Part shown: piece by piece, positions 1 to 8,852 of the stretch
How positions within the stretch are numbered: position 1 is the stretch's first letter
Layout: each line of letters begins with the position of its first letter
Source of the DNA: Pseudomonas rubra
Lineage (GTDB): Bacteria > Pseudomonadota > Gammaproteobacteria > Pseudomonadales > Pseudomonadaceae
Assembly: GCF_028656935.1 (NCBI RefSeq)
Contig: NZ_JAMDGZ010000029.1
Coordinates: forward strand, 46,703-110,702
Length of the DNA: 64,000 nucleotides
Direction of reading: 5' to 3'
Notes under the pieces: model-generated
The model's input: only the letters and a program-made list of their open reading frames with translations
Database searches by the model: none
What the model was told of the DNA's origin: nothing
Position numbers and translations under genes: made by a program

Positions 1-209
1 GCGACTGGATGATCGACAAGCTGACAGGCGACGACACCCCAGCCCTGCTTGACTACCGTCAGCAAGCACCCTTTGCAGTGCGCAACCATCCAAGTGATGA
101 ACACTTGTTGCCGCTGTACTTCGCCCGAGGTGCGGGCGGGCCGTTCAGTATTGCCCACCAGGGCTTCACGCTGGGGGCACTGGGGATGGATATCTATCGG
201 TTCGGCTGA
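1..209 (+). CDS. ygiD: Extradiol ring-cleavage dioxygenase, DODA/LigB type (3' end only)
   Basis: Only the last 69 codons are in the window, read in the frame that starts at base 3. The tail has the pattern seen in 4,5-DOPA-extradiol-dioxygenase-like proteins: a TGDD/LLDYR stretch, then HPSDEHLLPL (the conserved late His-Pro-x-x-Glu-His block near the metal site), and a GALGMDIYRFG end. The family opens catecholic rings with a non-haem iron or zinc centre in the cytoplasm; the native substrate of the bacterial YgiD-type enzymes is poorly defined. The gene ends just before a strong bidirectional terminator shared with the helicase gene on the other strand. The family call is good. The start and the metal ligands of the N-terminal part cannot be checked because they lie outside the window. 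Confidence 0.75.
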   Translation, partial: DWMIDKLTGDDTPALLDYRQQAPFAVRNHPSDEHLLPLYFARGAGGPFSIAHQGFTLGALGMDIYRFG

Positions 210-231
210 TCCCGCCAGCTTTCATACAGGC

Positions 232-266
232 AAAAAAAATCCCCGACTCAGTCGGGGATTTTTTTA
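232..266. terminator. Bidirectional intrinsic terminator
   Basis: A GC-rich stem (ATCCCCGAC / GTCGGGGAT with a 3-base loop) is flanked by eight A on the left and seven T on the right. It can therefore stop transcription coming from both the dioxygenase gene and the convergent helicase gene. Confidence 0.9.
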
Positions 267-277
267 TCACTCGCGGA

Positions 278-1939
278 TCAGTCTTCGCGGTAGCGGCGCA
301 GCTTCAGCTGCTTGCCGGCAACACGAGTGTCCTTGAGCTTGGTCAGCAGACGCTCCAGACCTTCTTCCGGCAGCTCGACCAGGCTGAAGCTGTCGCGCAC
401 CTGGATGCGACCGATGGCTTCGCGGGCCAGGCCGCCTTCGTTGAGGATGGCGCCCAGCAGGTTCTTGGCGGCGATACCGTCACGCGCGCCCAGCGCGGTA
501 CGGCAGCGAGCACGACCTTCGCCCAACGGCATCGGTGCACGACGCTCACGCTCGCCACGCTCTGGACGGTCGCCAGTGCGCTCACGCGGGGCGGAGGTCG
601 GAACCAGCGGCTGCTCTTTCTCCACCGCTTCCAGGGTCAGGGCCTGACCGTTGGTAGCCTTGCGCAGCAGGGCAGCGGCCAGGGCACGCGGGCTGCAACC
701 GATGTCGGCAGTCAGACGATCCAGCAGGTCACCGTGGGTCGACTCAGCGTCAGCAACCAGCGGCGCCAGGCTGTTGGTCAGCTTCTTGATGCGTGCATCC
801 AGAACCGCCTGGGCGTTCGGCAGGCGAACCTCAGCAACTTTCTGGCCAGTAACACGCTCGATCACCTGCAGCATGCGACGCTCACGCGGCGTTACCAGCA
901 GCAGCGCACGGCCCTCGCGACCGGCACGGCCGGTACGGCCGATACGGTGAACGTAGGATTCCGGGTCGTACGGCATGTCGACGTTGAACACGTGAGTGAT
1001 GCGCGGTACGTCCAGACCACGGGCAGCGACGTCGGTAGCAACGACGATGTCCAGGCGACCATCCTTGAGCGAGTCAATGACGCGCTCACGCTGGTTCTGG
1101 GCAATGTCACCGTTCAGCGCAGCGGCTTTGTAGCCTTTGGCTTCCAGGGCGCTGGCCAGGTCCAGAGTGGCTTGCTTGGTACGCACGAAAGCAATCAGCG
1201 CGTCGAACTCTTCCACTTCCAGCAGACGCAGGACAGCGGAGACCTTCTGGTCGGCATGGACCATGAGGTGAGCTTGCTCGATCGCAGTGACAGTCTGAGT
1301 CTTGGTCTGGATCTTGACGTGCTTCGGATCACGCAGGTGACGCTCGGCAATTGCGCGGATCGAAGCAGGCAGGGTCGCCGAGAACAGTACAGTCTGACGG
1401 GTTTCCGGCATGGCCTTGAAGATGACTTCGAGGTCGTCCATAAAGCCCAGCTTGAGCATTTCGTCAGCTTCGTCGAGCACCAGGTGGTTGACGGTCGCCA
1501 GGACCTTCTCGTCGCGACGCAGGTGGTCGCACAGACGGCCCGGGGTAGCAACGACGATTTGCGCGCCGTTACGGATAGCTTTCAGTTGTGGGCCCATTGG
1601 GGCACCACCGTATACGGCCACCACGGTTACGCCCGGCATTTGCTTGGCGTAGGTTTCGAAAGCGGTGGCTACTTGCAGCGCCAACTCACGGGTTGGCGCC
1701 AGGATCAGGGCTTGCGGCTCGCGCTTGCTCGGGTCAATGCGGTGCAGGATTGGCAGAGCGAAGGCAGCGGTTTTACCGGTACCTGTCTGCGCCTGACCGA
1801 TCATGTCGTGACCTGCGAGAATAATCGGGATCGATTGCTGCTGAATGGCGGACGGCTCTTCGTAGCCGGTAGCCAGCACTGCAGCAACAATGCTCGGATG
1901 AAGTTCGAGAGCGGCGAAGCCGCCGGTTTCCTGGGTCAT
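278..1939 (-). CDS. deaD: DEAD-box ATP-dependent RNA helicase (DeaD/CsdA type)
   Basis: This 553-residue protein unwinds RNA using ATP. DeaD/CsdA proteins act in ribosome assembly and mRNA decay, especially in the cold. Visible motifs in order: a Q-motif region near residues 25-38, Walker A AQTGTGKT (50-57), PTREL (82-86), DEAD (156-159), SAT (187-189) and HRIGRTGR (331-338). A charged Arg/Glu-rich stretch follows, and the last 75 residues resemble the DbpA-type RNA-binding domain (GRIQV...LKDTRVAGKQLKLRRYRED). I chose the ATG at 1939, which has a GAGGCAG ribosome site, because translation of the 80 codons upstream gives no recognisable protein. The arginine-rich linker and DbpA-like tail support DeaD rather than RhlE. 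A roughly 350-base leader separates it from the next gene. Confidence 0.93.
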   Translation of the reverse strand: MTQETGGFAALELHPSIVAAVLATGYEEPSAIQQQSIPIILAGHDMIGQAQTGTGKTAAFALPILHRIDPSKREPQALILAPTRELALQVATAFETYAKQMPGVTVVAVYGGAPMGPQLKAIRNGAQIVVATPGRLCDHLRRDEKVLATVNHLVLDEADEMLKLGFMDDLEVIFKAMPETRQTVLFSATLPASIRAIAERHLRDPKHVKIQTKTQTVTAIEQAHLMVHADQKVSAVLRLLEVEEFDALIAFVRTKQATLDLASALEAKGYKAAALNGDIAQNQRERVIDSLKDGRLDIVVATDVAARGLDVPRITHVFNVDMPYDPESYVHRIGRTGRAGREGRALLLVTPRERRMLQVIERVTGQKVAEVRLPNAQAVLDARIKKLTNSLAPLVADAESTHGDLLDRLTADIGCSPRALAAALLRKATNGQALTLEAVEKEQPLVPTSAPRERTGDRPERGERERRAPMPLGEGRARCRTALGARDGIAAKNLLGAILNEGGLAREAIGRIQVRDSFSLVELPEEGLERLLTKLKDTRVAGKQLKLRRYRED

Positions 1940-2295
1940 GGGTCTGCCTCTAAGTGCATCCGCAAAGACCCATGCTCCAAAGCTGCACATGCCTTGTAAG
2001 ACCCGAAGGTCACCCTGGCAGCTTTGTCGGCGGGGATTTGCGAAAACGATTGAAGAAAAAAGGAACGTCAAGGAGAGTCCGCTTCGGCGGACGCGCAGCC
2101 GAAGCTGGCTTCGGGAAATTGCACTACCTTGAACGAGGTCTGGTAAAAGACCGGCGCGCACTATACCTGAATTCGCCATTCACGGGAGATTTTTTTAATG
2201 AAACACGCCAGCGCCAGGCCTCGTGACAGCGGGCCCGGAAAGATGGCGAAGCTGGCGGCTGAATCGATTTTCCGCCAGTGACACAGTGACGCGCC
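1940..2295 (-). promoter_or_regulatory. Long leader/promoter region of the helicase gene
   Basis: About 355 bases without a supported gene lie upstream of the helicase start. On the minus strand a TATAGT hexamer (2160-2165), followed by GC-rich GTGCGCGCC, could be a -10 box; no good -35 is visible at the right distance. If used, the transcript would carry a leader of about 215 bases. Long leaders are known for cold-shock mRNAs such as E. coli csdA. The distal part, 2180-2295, holds nothing I recognise. Confidence 0.4.
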
Positions 2296-3051
2296 TCAGG
2301 ACGCCGGACGAATCGCGCCGATCAGCGGTTGCAACGAGTAGCCCAACTGCGGTGCCAGCGCCTGCGCCCGGGCGCCGAGACCCGGCAGGTCAAGCTGCTG
2401 GTCGAGGTCGGCGGGCACCATGAGAATCACATTGCCCTCCTTGACCGGCAGTTCCCAGTAGTGGCGATGATACAGCCCGCGCAGCAACGCCGCGCCCAAA
2501 GGTTTGCCATCATCGCTGGCCCACTGGTTGATCACCAGCCAGCCACCGGGATTCAGACGCTTCTGGCAATCTTCAAGAAAACGCCAGGCCAGGTGCGCAA
2601 CGCCAGGGCCGTGATCGGTGTACAGATCGACAAAGATCAGATCGGCAGATTCGGCGCTTTCCAGCAACTCCATGGCATCGCCAATGCGTATATACAGACG
2701 CGGGTCATCGTCCAGGCCCATGTACTCGATGGCCAGACGTGGCACATCCGGGCGCAGCTCGATGGCCTCGACGTCTTCGAGCGGCAGGAACTTCAGGCAG
2801 GCTTGAGTCAGGGTGCCGGCACCCAGGCCCAGAAACAGCGCGCTTTCCGGTTCGGCATGGGCCAGCGCGCCAATCAACATGGCCCGGGTGTAGTCGTACT
2901 CCAGCCAGCTGGGGTCGGCGGTGAACACGCAGCTCTGCTCGATCGCCTCGCCGAACTCGAGAAAGCGATAGTCATCGACCTCCAGCACACTGATGGTGCC
3001 GTATTGATCATGCACCTGGGCCAGCACCCGCTCCACCCGTTGCTCTGTCAT
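2296..3051 (-). CDS. Spermidine-synthase-like methyltransferase-fold protein
   Basis: This 251-residue protein has the Rossmann core of the spermidine synthase/SAM-dependent transferase superfamily. After a short beta-rich N-terminal part come YTRAMLIGA, the nucleotide loop LFLGLGAGTLTQ, the acidic VEAIELRPDV, the IGDAMELL segment and IFVDLYTDHGPG. True aminopropyltransferases have a GGGDG loop and an acidic DxTDP polyamine site. Here both are altered (GLGAG and VDLYTD), so aminopropyl transfer is uncertain and a related small-molecule transfer is possible. The ATG at 3051 has a clear GGGAGA ribosome site. It lies divergent from the DAHP synthase gene with 129 bases between them. It is probably cytoplasmic; no signal peptide is seen. 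Confidence 0.75.
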   Translation of the reverse strand: MTEQRVERVLAQVHDQYGTISVLEVDDYRFLEFGEAIEQSCVFTADPSWLEYDYTRAMLIGALAHAEPESALFLGLGAGTLTQACLKFLPLEDVEAIELRPDVPRLAIEYMGLDDDPRLYIRIGDAMELLESAESADLIFVDLYTDHGPGVAHLAWRFLEDCQKRLNPGGWLVINQWASDDGKPLGAALLRGLYHRHYWELPVKEGNVILMVPADLDQQLDLPGLGARAQALAPQLGYSLQPLIGAIRPAS

Positions 3052-3180
3052 GTTGTCTCCCGGCAAGCCCGCTGTGCCAAGCAAAAAACCGCCATTGTCC
3101 GCGAACAGCGCCAGTGCAACAAGGCACGCGGCAACTGTTAACATGGCAAACAGCCCTTTTCCGACCAGATCGAGCCCGTG

Positions 3181-4527
3181 ATGAACCACCCTTGGAGTCC
3201 TGACAGCTGGCGCGCCCTGCCGATCCAGCAACAACCGAGCTACCCTGATGCGGCCCACCTGCTCAAGGTAGAGCAGACGCTGGCCAGCTATCCGCCGCTG
3301 GTGTTTGCCGGCGAAGCCCGGGAACTGCGTCGGCAGTTTGCCGAAGTGACCGAGGGCCGTGCATTCCTGTTGCAAGGGGGCGATTGCGCCGAAAGCTTTG
3401 CCGAGTTCTCCGCAGCAAAAATTCGCGACACCTTCAAAGTATTGCTGCAGATGGCCATTGTCATGACCTTTGCCGCCGGCTGCCCGGTGGTCAAGGTCGG
3501 GCGCATGGCCGGGCAGTTCGCCAAACCGCGTTCGACGGGTGATGAAACCATTGGTGCAATCACCCTGCCGGCTTACCGTGGCGATATCGTCAATGGCATC
3601 GGTTTCGACGAGAAGAGCCGCATCCCCGACCCCGAACGCCTGCTGCAGGCCTATCACCAATCCACCGCCAGCCTTAACCTCTTGCGCGCCTTTGCCCAGG
3701 GCGGTTTTGCCGACTTGCACCAGGTGCACAAATGGAACCTGGACTTCATTGCCAATTCGGCCCTGGCGGAAAAATACAGCCAGCTGGCCGATCGCATCGA
3801 CGAGACCCTGGCCTTCATGCGCGCCTGCGGCCTGGACAGTTCGCCGCAATTGCGCGAAACCAGTTTTTTCACCGCCCACGAAGCGCTGCTGCTCAACTAC
3901 GAAGAAGCCTTCGTGCGTCGTGACAGCCTGACCAACGACTATTACGACTGCTCGGCGCACATGCTCTGGATTGGCGATCGCACGCGCCAGCTCGATGGTG
4001 CGCATGTCGAATTCCTGCGCGGGGTCAATAACCCGATCGGAGTCAAGGTCGGTCCGAGCATGAACACCGACGAGCTGATCCGCCTGATCGACGTGCTCAA
4101 CCCGGACAACGACCCGGGGCGCCTCAACCTGATCGTGCGCATGGGCGCGAGCAAGGTTGGCGAACACCTGCCAGCACTGATCCGCAGCGTCGAACGCGAA
4201 GGCCGCAAGGTGCTATGGAGCTCTGACCCGATGCACGGCAACACGATCAAAGCCAGCACCGGCTACAAGACTCGCGATTTCGCCCAGATCCTCAGCGAGG
4301 TCAAGCAGTTCTTCCAGGTGCACCAGGCCGAGGGCAGTCATGCCGGTGGTATCCATATCGAGATGACCGGACAGAACGTCACCGAATGCATCGGCGGCGC
4401 ACGTCCCATCACCGAAGACGCGCTCTCGGACCGTTATCACACCCATTGCGACCCACGGATGAACGCCGACCAGTCGCTGGAACTGGCCTTCCTGATTGCC
4501 GAGACGCTCAAGCAAGTACGTCGCTGA
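3181..4527 (+). CDS. Class II 3-deoxy-7-phosphoheptulonate (DAHP) synthase
   Basis: This 448-residue enzyme joins phosphoenolpyruvate and erythrose 4-phosphate to make DAHP, the first step of the shikimate pathway to aromatic amino acids. It is a class II (plant-like) form: it begins [10 protein letters not shown], contains [11 protein letters not shown] (the Cys of the metal site), [50 protein letters not shown] and the [15 protein letters not shown] block. Length fits the family. A GTG three bases upstream of the chosen ATG is also possible. Its last 20 bases overlap the end of the convergent glycosylase gene. Chorismate synthase, the last step of the same pathway, is also in this window at about 45 kb. 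Class II paralogues in pseudomonads can serve secondary metabolism, but no phenazine genes are nearby. Confidence 0.95.
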   Translation: MNHPWSPDSWRALPIQQQPSYPDAAHLLKVEQTLASYPPLVFAGEARELRRQFAEVTEGRAFLLQGGDCAESFAEFSAAKIRDTFKVLLQMAIVMTFAAGCPVVKVGRMAGQFAKPRSTGDETIGAITLPAYRGDIVNGIGFDEKSRIPDPERLLQAYHQSTASLNLLRAFAQGGFADLHQVHKWNLDFIANSALAEKYSQLADRIDETLAFMRACGLDSSPQLRETSFFTAHEALLLNYEEAFVRRDSLTNDYYDCSAHMLWIGDRTRQLDGAHVEFLRGVNNPIGVKVGPSMNTDELIRLIDVLNPDNDPGRLNLIVRMGASKVGEHLPALIRSVEREGRKVLWSSDPMHGNTIKASTGYKTRDFAQILSEVKQFFQVHQAEGSHAGGIHIEMTGQNVTECIGGARPITEDALSDRYHTHCDPRMNADQSLELAFLIAETLKQVRR

Positions 4528-5749
4528 AGTTGCTGCGGGCCAACGCCACGCGCAAGCGTGCGGCGCTGGCCCGCGGGCAGTTCAACTGCACCTCGGCCAG
4601 GCCCAGCCAGCTGGCCATGCGGTGCAGGCTGGCGGCCAGGGCCTGCATGCCTGCTTCATCCAGCCCCAGCGACTCTTCATGCACTGCATGTATGGCCAGA
4701 CGATCATTGGCGCGCTCGGCACGCAGATCGACCCGCGCGGCAATACGTTCGTTGTGCAGGAACGGCAACACGTAGTAGCCGTACACGCGCTTGTGCGCTG
4801 GGGTGTAGATCTCCAGCCGGTAGCGAAAATCGAACAGCCGCTCGGTGCGCTCGCGCTCCCACACCAGCGAATCAAAGGGCGAAAGCAAGGCGCTGGCGCT
4901 CACCTTGCGCGGTACCCGTGGCGATCCCAGGCAGTACCCGGGCTGGGTCCAACCTTGTACTGCACAGACCTGCAACGTCCCCTCCTCGACCAGCTCGGCC
5001 AGCCGTGCACGGCTGTCACCGGGGGCCAGGCGAAAGTAGTCACGCAAGTCCTTCTCGGTGGCCACTCCCAACGCCGCAGCGGCATGTACCAGCAGCCCGC
5101 ACTGAGCCTCGGCCTCCGTCATCGGCGGCGACTCAAGCAAGGCCGCTGGCAGCACCCGTTCAGGCAAATCGTACAGACGCTCGAAACCGCGGCGCCCGGC
5201 GACATTGACCAATCCTGCGGCAAACAACCACTCCAGTGCGTGCTTCTCGGCGCTCCAGTCCCACCAGGGCCCGGCGCGCTCCTGGCGGGTCGACAGGCTG
5301 CCAGCGCCCAAGGCGCCCTGCTCGCTCACTGCCGCCAGCACCCGAGCGATCGTCGGTTGCTGCTCACGGGCAAAACGCGCCAGCTGTTGATAAATACCCT
5401 GGCCCTGACGCGCACGGTCCATGCGCCAGCGCAGCAGTGGATATAGCTCCAGCGGCAGCAGCGAAGCCTCATGGCCCCAGTACTCGAAGAGTTTGCGTTG
5501 ACGGTTGCTACCCCAGGCCAGTTGATCGAGCAACGCCTGTGGATAGCTGCCGAGACGGGAAAACAGCGGAAGGTAATGAGAACGCACCAGGGCATTGACC
5601 GAGTCGATCTGCACCACACCCAGTCGATCGATCATCCGTTTCACCTGCGCAGCACTGCTCGCAAGGCTTGTTTGCCGGTTGTGGAAACCTTGTGCGGATA
5701 ACGCCAGGCGGCGTGCCTGGGCCAGGGAAAGGGACTGTGTGGTGGGCAT
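4508..5749 (-). CDS. Winged-helix DNA glycosylase of the YcaQ/AlkX (HTH_42) family
   Basis: This 413-residue protein matches the HTH_42 family, whose members AlkZ and E. coli YcaQ (AlkX) remove alkylated bases and unhook DNA interstrand crosslinks. The catalytic Q-hydrophobic-D signature of the AlkX branch is visible as Q47-I48-D49 in [10 protein letters not shown], followed by [12 protein letters not shown]. Other family marks are WGHEASLLP, the region around residue 170 with [17 protein letters not shown], and [21 protein letters not shown]. It is convergent with, and overlaps, the DAHP synthase gene. A DUF1127 gene lies 58 bases upstream on the same strand. The assignment is from motifs; the crosslink-repair role is known for the family, not shown here. 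Confidence 0.85.
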   Translation of the reverse strand: MPTTQSLSLAQARRLALSAQGFHNRQTSLASSAAQVKRMIDRLGVVQIDSVNALVRSHYLPLFSRLGSYPQALLDQLAWGSNRQRKLFEYWGHEASLLPLELYPLLRWRMDRARQGQGIYQQLARFAREQQPTIARVLAAVSEQGALGAGSLSTRQERAGPWWDWSAEKHALEWLFAAGLVNVAGRRGFERLYDLPERVLPAALLESPPMTEAEAQCGLLVHAAAALGVATEKDLRDYFRLAPGDSRARLAELVEEGTLQVCAVQGWTQPGYCLGSPRVPRKVSASALLSPFDSLVWERERTERLFDFRYRLEIYTPAHKRVYGYYVLPFLHNERIAARVDLRAERANDRLAIHAVHEESLGLDEAGMQALAASLHRMASWLGLAEVQLNCPRASAARLRVALARSNFSDVLA

Positions 5750-5807
5750 GCCCGGCTCCTTGTGAACAAGCCCACTTACACTAGTCGTGGCACCTCGATG
5801 ATGCGAC

Positions 5808-6038
5808 TCATTTTTTCAGGGGGTCGTCCCAGAATGGCCGCTCCACCTCTCGCAGGATATCCGCCCGGCTCAGGCCAATATCGTCCAGCGCCGCGTCGCT
5901 CAGACGCGCCAGTTCGCGGCGCTCGCGGTGCAGTTGGCGCCAGCGCATCAGATGCTCGGCCACCGAGTGCGTGAAGTGCACAAACCAGCCGTGCCGGGAC
6001 GTCGAGTACTGCAGAACAAACGATTTCTGACCTTTCAT
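5808..6038 (-). CDS. DUF1127 family small protein
   Basis: This is a 76-residue basic protein whose last half has the DUF1127 pattern: WRQLHRERRELARLSDAALDDIGLSRADI, with the typical spaced Arg, Leu and Asp-Ile-Gly positions. Proteins of this family are short; the few studied members act in RNA or phosphate/carbon regulation in alphaproteobacteria, and no function is established in Pseudomonas. It is transcribed away from the LysR gene that starts 98 bases further on, which suggests that the regulator may control it. No signal peptide or membrane segment is seen. Confidence 0.8.
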   Translation of the reverse strand: MKGQKSFVLQYSTSRHGWFVHFTHSVAEHLMRWRQLHRERRELARLSDAALDDIGLSRADILREVERPFWDDPLKK

Positions 6039-6136
6039 CGTCTTACCCTCTTGGTTGGGATGACGACAGTGTCAGACCGGGCATAAGATCAATCCAACGA
6101 ATGTTTCTTATGTAATACATCTAGGAGATTGATGCC

Positions 6137-6991
6137 TTGTCCCAATACCAGAGTATCGATTCCGACGTGCTGCGCACCTTCGTGGCCATTGCCGAACACG
6201 GTGGTTTTACCCGTGCCGGTGAAGTGGTCAACCGTACTCAGTCGGCGGTGAGCATGCAGATGAAGCGCCTGGAGGAAGACATCATCCAGCGCCAGTTGTT
6301 CGAGCGTGATGGCCGCCAGGTGCGTCTGACTGCCGAGGGTCAGGTGCTACTCGGCTATGCCCGGCGCATCCTCAAGTTGCACAGCGAGGTGTTCAATACC
6401 CTACGCATGCCGCACATGGTCGGCGTGGTGCGCATCGGCACCCCGGACGACTACGCCATGCGTTTTTTACCCGGCATCCTTTCCAGCTTCGCCCAGGCCT
6501 ATCCGCTGATTCAGGTCGAGGTGCATTGCGACAGTTCGCGGCAGTTGATGCAACGCCAGGACCTGGACCTGACCATCATCACCCGCGAGCCGGGCAACGA
6601 AATCGGCAAGTTGCTGCGCCGCGAGCGCGCGGTATGGGTGCAGGCTCAGGGCTTCTGCCCTCACGAGCACACCCCCCTGCCACTGGCGATGTTCAATTGC
6701 GATTGCTACTGCCGGACCTGGGCCTGCAATGCCCTGGATGCCATCGAGAAGGAGTACCGGATCGCCTACACCAGTGCCAGCACCGCGGCGATCATGGCCG
6801 TGGTCAGTGCCGGTCTGGCCGTCACTGCGCAACTGCAGAGCCTGATCACCAGCGATTTGCAGATCATTGGCGAAGCCGAGGGCCTTCCACCCTTGCCCAC
6901 CGCCAGCATCATGCTGCTGCGCAATCGCACCACGCAGTCGGAAATGACCGACAGCCTGGCCGACTACATCATTGAAGGCTTCAGATCTTGA
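6137..6991 (+). CDS. LysR family transcriptional regulator, divergent from the DUF1127 gene
   Basis: This 284-residue regulator has a LysR N-terminal helix-turn-helix (about residues 8-67: LRTFVAIAEHGGFTRAGEVV...QSAVSMQMKRLE) and a substrate-binding domain from about 92 on. The start is TTG, supported by AGGAG nine bases upstream; an ATG at 6132 is out of frame. The effector domain is fairly rich in cysteine (GFCPH, NCDCYCRTWAC), which is unusual and could mean redox or metal sensing, but this is inference only. It overlaps the end of the convergent TauE gene by 11 bases. The divergent DUF1127 gene is the likeliest target. Confidence 0.88.
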   Translation: MSQYQSIDSDVLRTFVAIAEHGGFTRAGEVVNRTQSAVSMQMKRLEEDIIQRQLFERDGRQVRLTAEGQVLLGYARRILKLHSEVFNTLRMPHMVGVVRIGTPDDYAMRFLPGILSSFAQAYPLIQVEVHCDSSRQLMQRQDLDLTIITREPGNEIGKLLRRERAVWVQAQGFCPHEHTPLPLAMFNCDCYCRTWACNALDAIEKEYRIAYTSASTAAIMAVVSAGLAVTAQLQSLITSDLQIIGEAEGLPPLPTASIMLLRNRTTQSEMTDSLADYIIEGFRS

Positions 6992-7730
6992 AGGCCAGCA
7001 TCACTGCACAGAGCACCAGAAAGCCGCAAAACAACGAGCGCAGGACTTTTTCCGGCAGCGCGTGAGCCAGTTTCACCCCCCAACTGATGCTCAGCAGGCC
7101 ACCGACAGCCAGCGGTATACCCATGCTCCACTGCACATGCTGATGCACCGCGTAGGTCAGCAAGGTGACAGCGGTACTGGGGGCGGCCAACGCCAGTGAC
7201 AAACCCTGGGCGACCACCTGAGTCGTGCCAAACACGCTGGTCAGCACGGGCGTGGCAACCACCGCCCCACCCACGCCGAACAGCCCACCCAAAACCCCGG
7301 CGCCGCTGCCCAGCACGCCCAGCCATGGCCAGGGCTGACGCAGTTCAGCCGAAGGCTGGGCACTGCTCATGAACATCCGCGCCAGGTTCCAGGCCGCCAG
7401 CGCCACCAGAAACAGCACGAAGCCCAAGCGCATGGCCTGGGCATCGACCCCCACCGCCCAGACCGAACCCAGCCAGGCAAAGGCGAAGCTGGTCACGGCA
7501 AGAGGCAGTGCATGCTTGAGCTCGATGCGATTGCGCTGGTGGTAGCGCCAGAGCGCCAGCAACACATTGGGCACCACCATCACCAACGCCGTGCCCTGAG
7601 CCAATTGCTGGTCCAGTCCGAACAGTACCCCCAATGCAGGAATCGCAATCAGTCCGCCACCGATGCCGAACAACCCGCCCACCGTGCCCAGTGCCGCGCC
7701 CAGCGCTATGTACATCGCCCACTCGATCAT
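6981..7730 (-). CDS. TauE/SafE family membrane transporter
   Basis: This 249-residue integral membrane protein has two homologous halves, each opening with the glycine-rich family signature (GGLFGIGGGLIAIP near residue 18 and GGLFGVGGAVVATP near 148). Roughly eight hydrophobic segments can be counted. TauE/SafE proteins are thought to export sulfite, sulfoacetate or other small organosulfur anions; the substrate here is unknown. It is divergent from a LysR gene starting at 7840, which is a plausible regulator. Its 3' end overlaps the preceding LysR gene by 11 bases. Confidence 0.88.
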   Translation of the reverse strand: MIEWAMYIALGAALGTVGGLFGIGGGLIAIPALGVLFGLDQQLAQGTALVMVVPNVLLALWRYHQRNRIELKHALPLAVTSFAFAWLGSVWAVGVDAQAMRLGFVLFLVALAAWNLARMFMSSAQPSAELRQPWPWLGVLGSGAGVLGGLFGVGGAVVATPVLTSVFGTTQVVAQGLSLALAAPSTAVTLLTYAVHQHVQWSMGIPLAVGGLLSISWGVKLAHALPEKVLRSLFCGFLVLCAVMLAFKI

Positions 7731-7839
7731 TGCCGTTTCTCTGGAATATCAATGGCTGCATGCTACCGAGTGGGTGCTAGCGGGGAAACGCACAGCAACG
7801 CACAATGGCTGTGCCATTTACGCAAAAGCAGAAGGCCCC

Positions 7840-8796
7840 ATGAATCCCGATGCCCTGACCGAACAACTCAGCCTGTTCCTTGATGTACTGGAAACCGGCA
7901 GCTTTTCCGCCACCGCCCGCCGTCATCCACTGACGCCTTCGGCGGTGGCCCGACGCATCGACAGCCTGGAAAGCGCGGTTGGCAGCCGCCTGTTCGTGCG
8001 CAGCACCCATGCAGTGCGCCCAACACCGGCCGGCAATGCCTTTGCCGAACGCGCCCGGCGTATCGTCGAGGAGCTGCGCCTGGCACGTGCCGAAGCGGTG
8101 TCGTTGAGCAATGCCCCTGAAGGCCTGATCCGAATCGACGCCCCGGCCGCCTTTGGCCGCCGTCATCTGGCGCCTGCCATCGCCGACTTCCTGGTGGCCT
8201 ACCCCGGGCTGGATGTACAACTGCGCCTGATCGACAGTTTTGTCGACCTGCACGGCTCGCACCTGGGTGAAGTCGACCTGGTGCTGCGCGCCGGCCCTCT
8301 GGCCGATACCCGCCTGGTGGCCACACCACTGGCCTACATGGTCCGTATAGCCTGCGCCAGCCCCGTTTACCTGGCCCAGCGCGGCATTCCTGCAAGCCCC
8401 ACGCAATTACCCGAACACGACGGCCTGGACTGGGACGGCCTGGCCCCGCCCTTCGCCTGGCGCTTTGCGGTACAAGGGCAGATGCGCCTGTATCGACCAA
8501 CGCGCATGCGCATGAGCGCCAACAACGCCGAGACCTTGCTGTTCGGTGCGCTGGCAGGCCTGGGCATCGCCCACCTGCCCACCTGGTTGATCAGCGAGTA
8601 CCTGTTGCGCGGCGAACTGCTGCCGCTGTTCTGTGACGACGGCCTGCCCAGCGCCGAAAGCAGCGGCATCTATGCCCTGCGCCTGGAACATGAAACGAAC
8701 TCTCGCAGCCGTTTGCTGCTCGAATTCCTCAAGAGTCGCTTCAGCCCTGTTCCACCCTGGGACTTGGCGCTGCAGAGCGAGCTGCGCTGGCAGTAA
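7840..8796 (+). CDS. LysR family transcriptional regulator, divergent from the TauE gene
   Basis: This is a 318-residue LysR regulator with an N-terminal helix-turn-helix (LFLDVLETGSFSATARRHPLTPSAVARRIDSLE) and a type 2 periplasmic-binding-like effector domain starting near GLIRIDAPAAFGRRHLAPAIADF. The chosen ATG is the one from which the LysR pattern begins; the same frame is open for 59 codons upstream, but these read as no known protein and lie over the divergent transporter start. It belongs to the CrgA/PtxR-like branch by overall look. The stop codon sits directly before the ohrR operator candidates. Confidence 0.9.
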   Translation: MNPDALTEQLSLFLDVLETGSFSATARRHPLTPSAVARRIDSLESAVGSRLFVRSTHAVRPTPAGNAFAERARRIVEELRLARAEAVSLSNAPEGLIRIDAPAAFGRRHLAPAIADFLVAYPGLDVQLRLIDSFVDLHGSHLGEVDLVLRAGPLADTRLVATPLAYMVRIACASPVYLAQRGIPASPTQLPEHDGLDWDGLAPPFAWRFAVQGQMRLYRPTRMRMSANNAETLLFGALAGLGIAHLPTWLISEYLLRGELLPLFCDDGLPSAESSGIYALRLEHETNSRSRLLLEFLKSRFSPVPPWDLALQSELRWQ

Positions 8797-8824
8797 GTGC
8801 GCTAATGACTTGCGTGCTAAATTT
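8797..8824 (+). promoter_or_regulatory. Candidate OhrR operator pair upstream of ohrR
   Basis: Two copies of a GYGCTAA-type element lie 15 bases apart: GTGCGCTAA (8797-8805) and TTGCGTGCTAAATTT (8810-8824). The same pair with the same 15-base offset occurs before ohr. OhrR is known to repress both its own gene and ohr, so a shared site is expected. Binding is inferred. Confidence 0.6.
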
Positions 8825-8852
8825 GTACCACTCAACCCACTCAAGGATGTGC

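Noticed and set aside
734..1999. 421-codon open frame on the plus strand
   Set aside because: It lies fully antisense to the DEAD-box helicase, whose motifs are certain; the translation is low-complexity Gly/Gln/Leu typical of antisense frames in GC-rich genes.
3052..4167. N-terminal extension of the spermidine-synthase-like frame reaching into the DAHP synthase gene
   Set aside because: The extra 372 codons are antisense to a certain gene; the ATG at 3051 has its own ribosome site.
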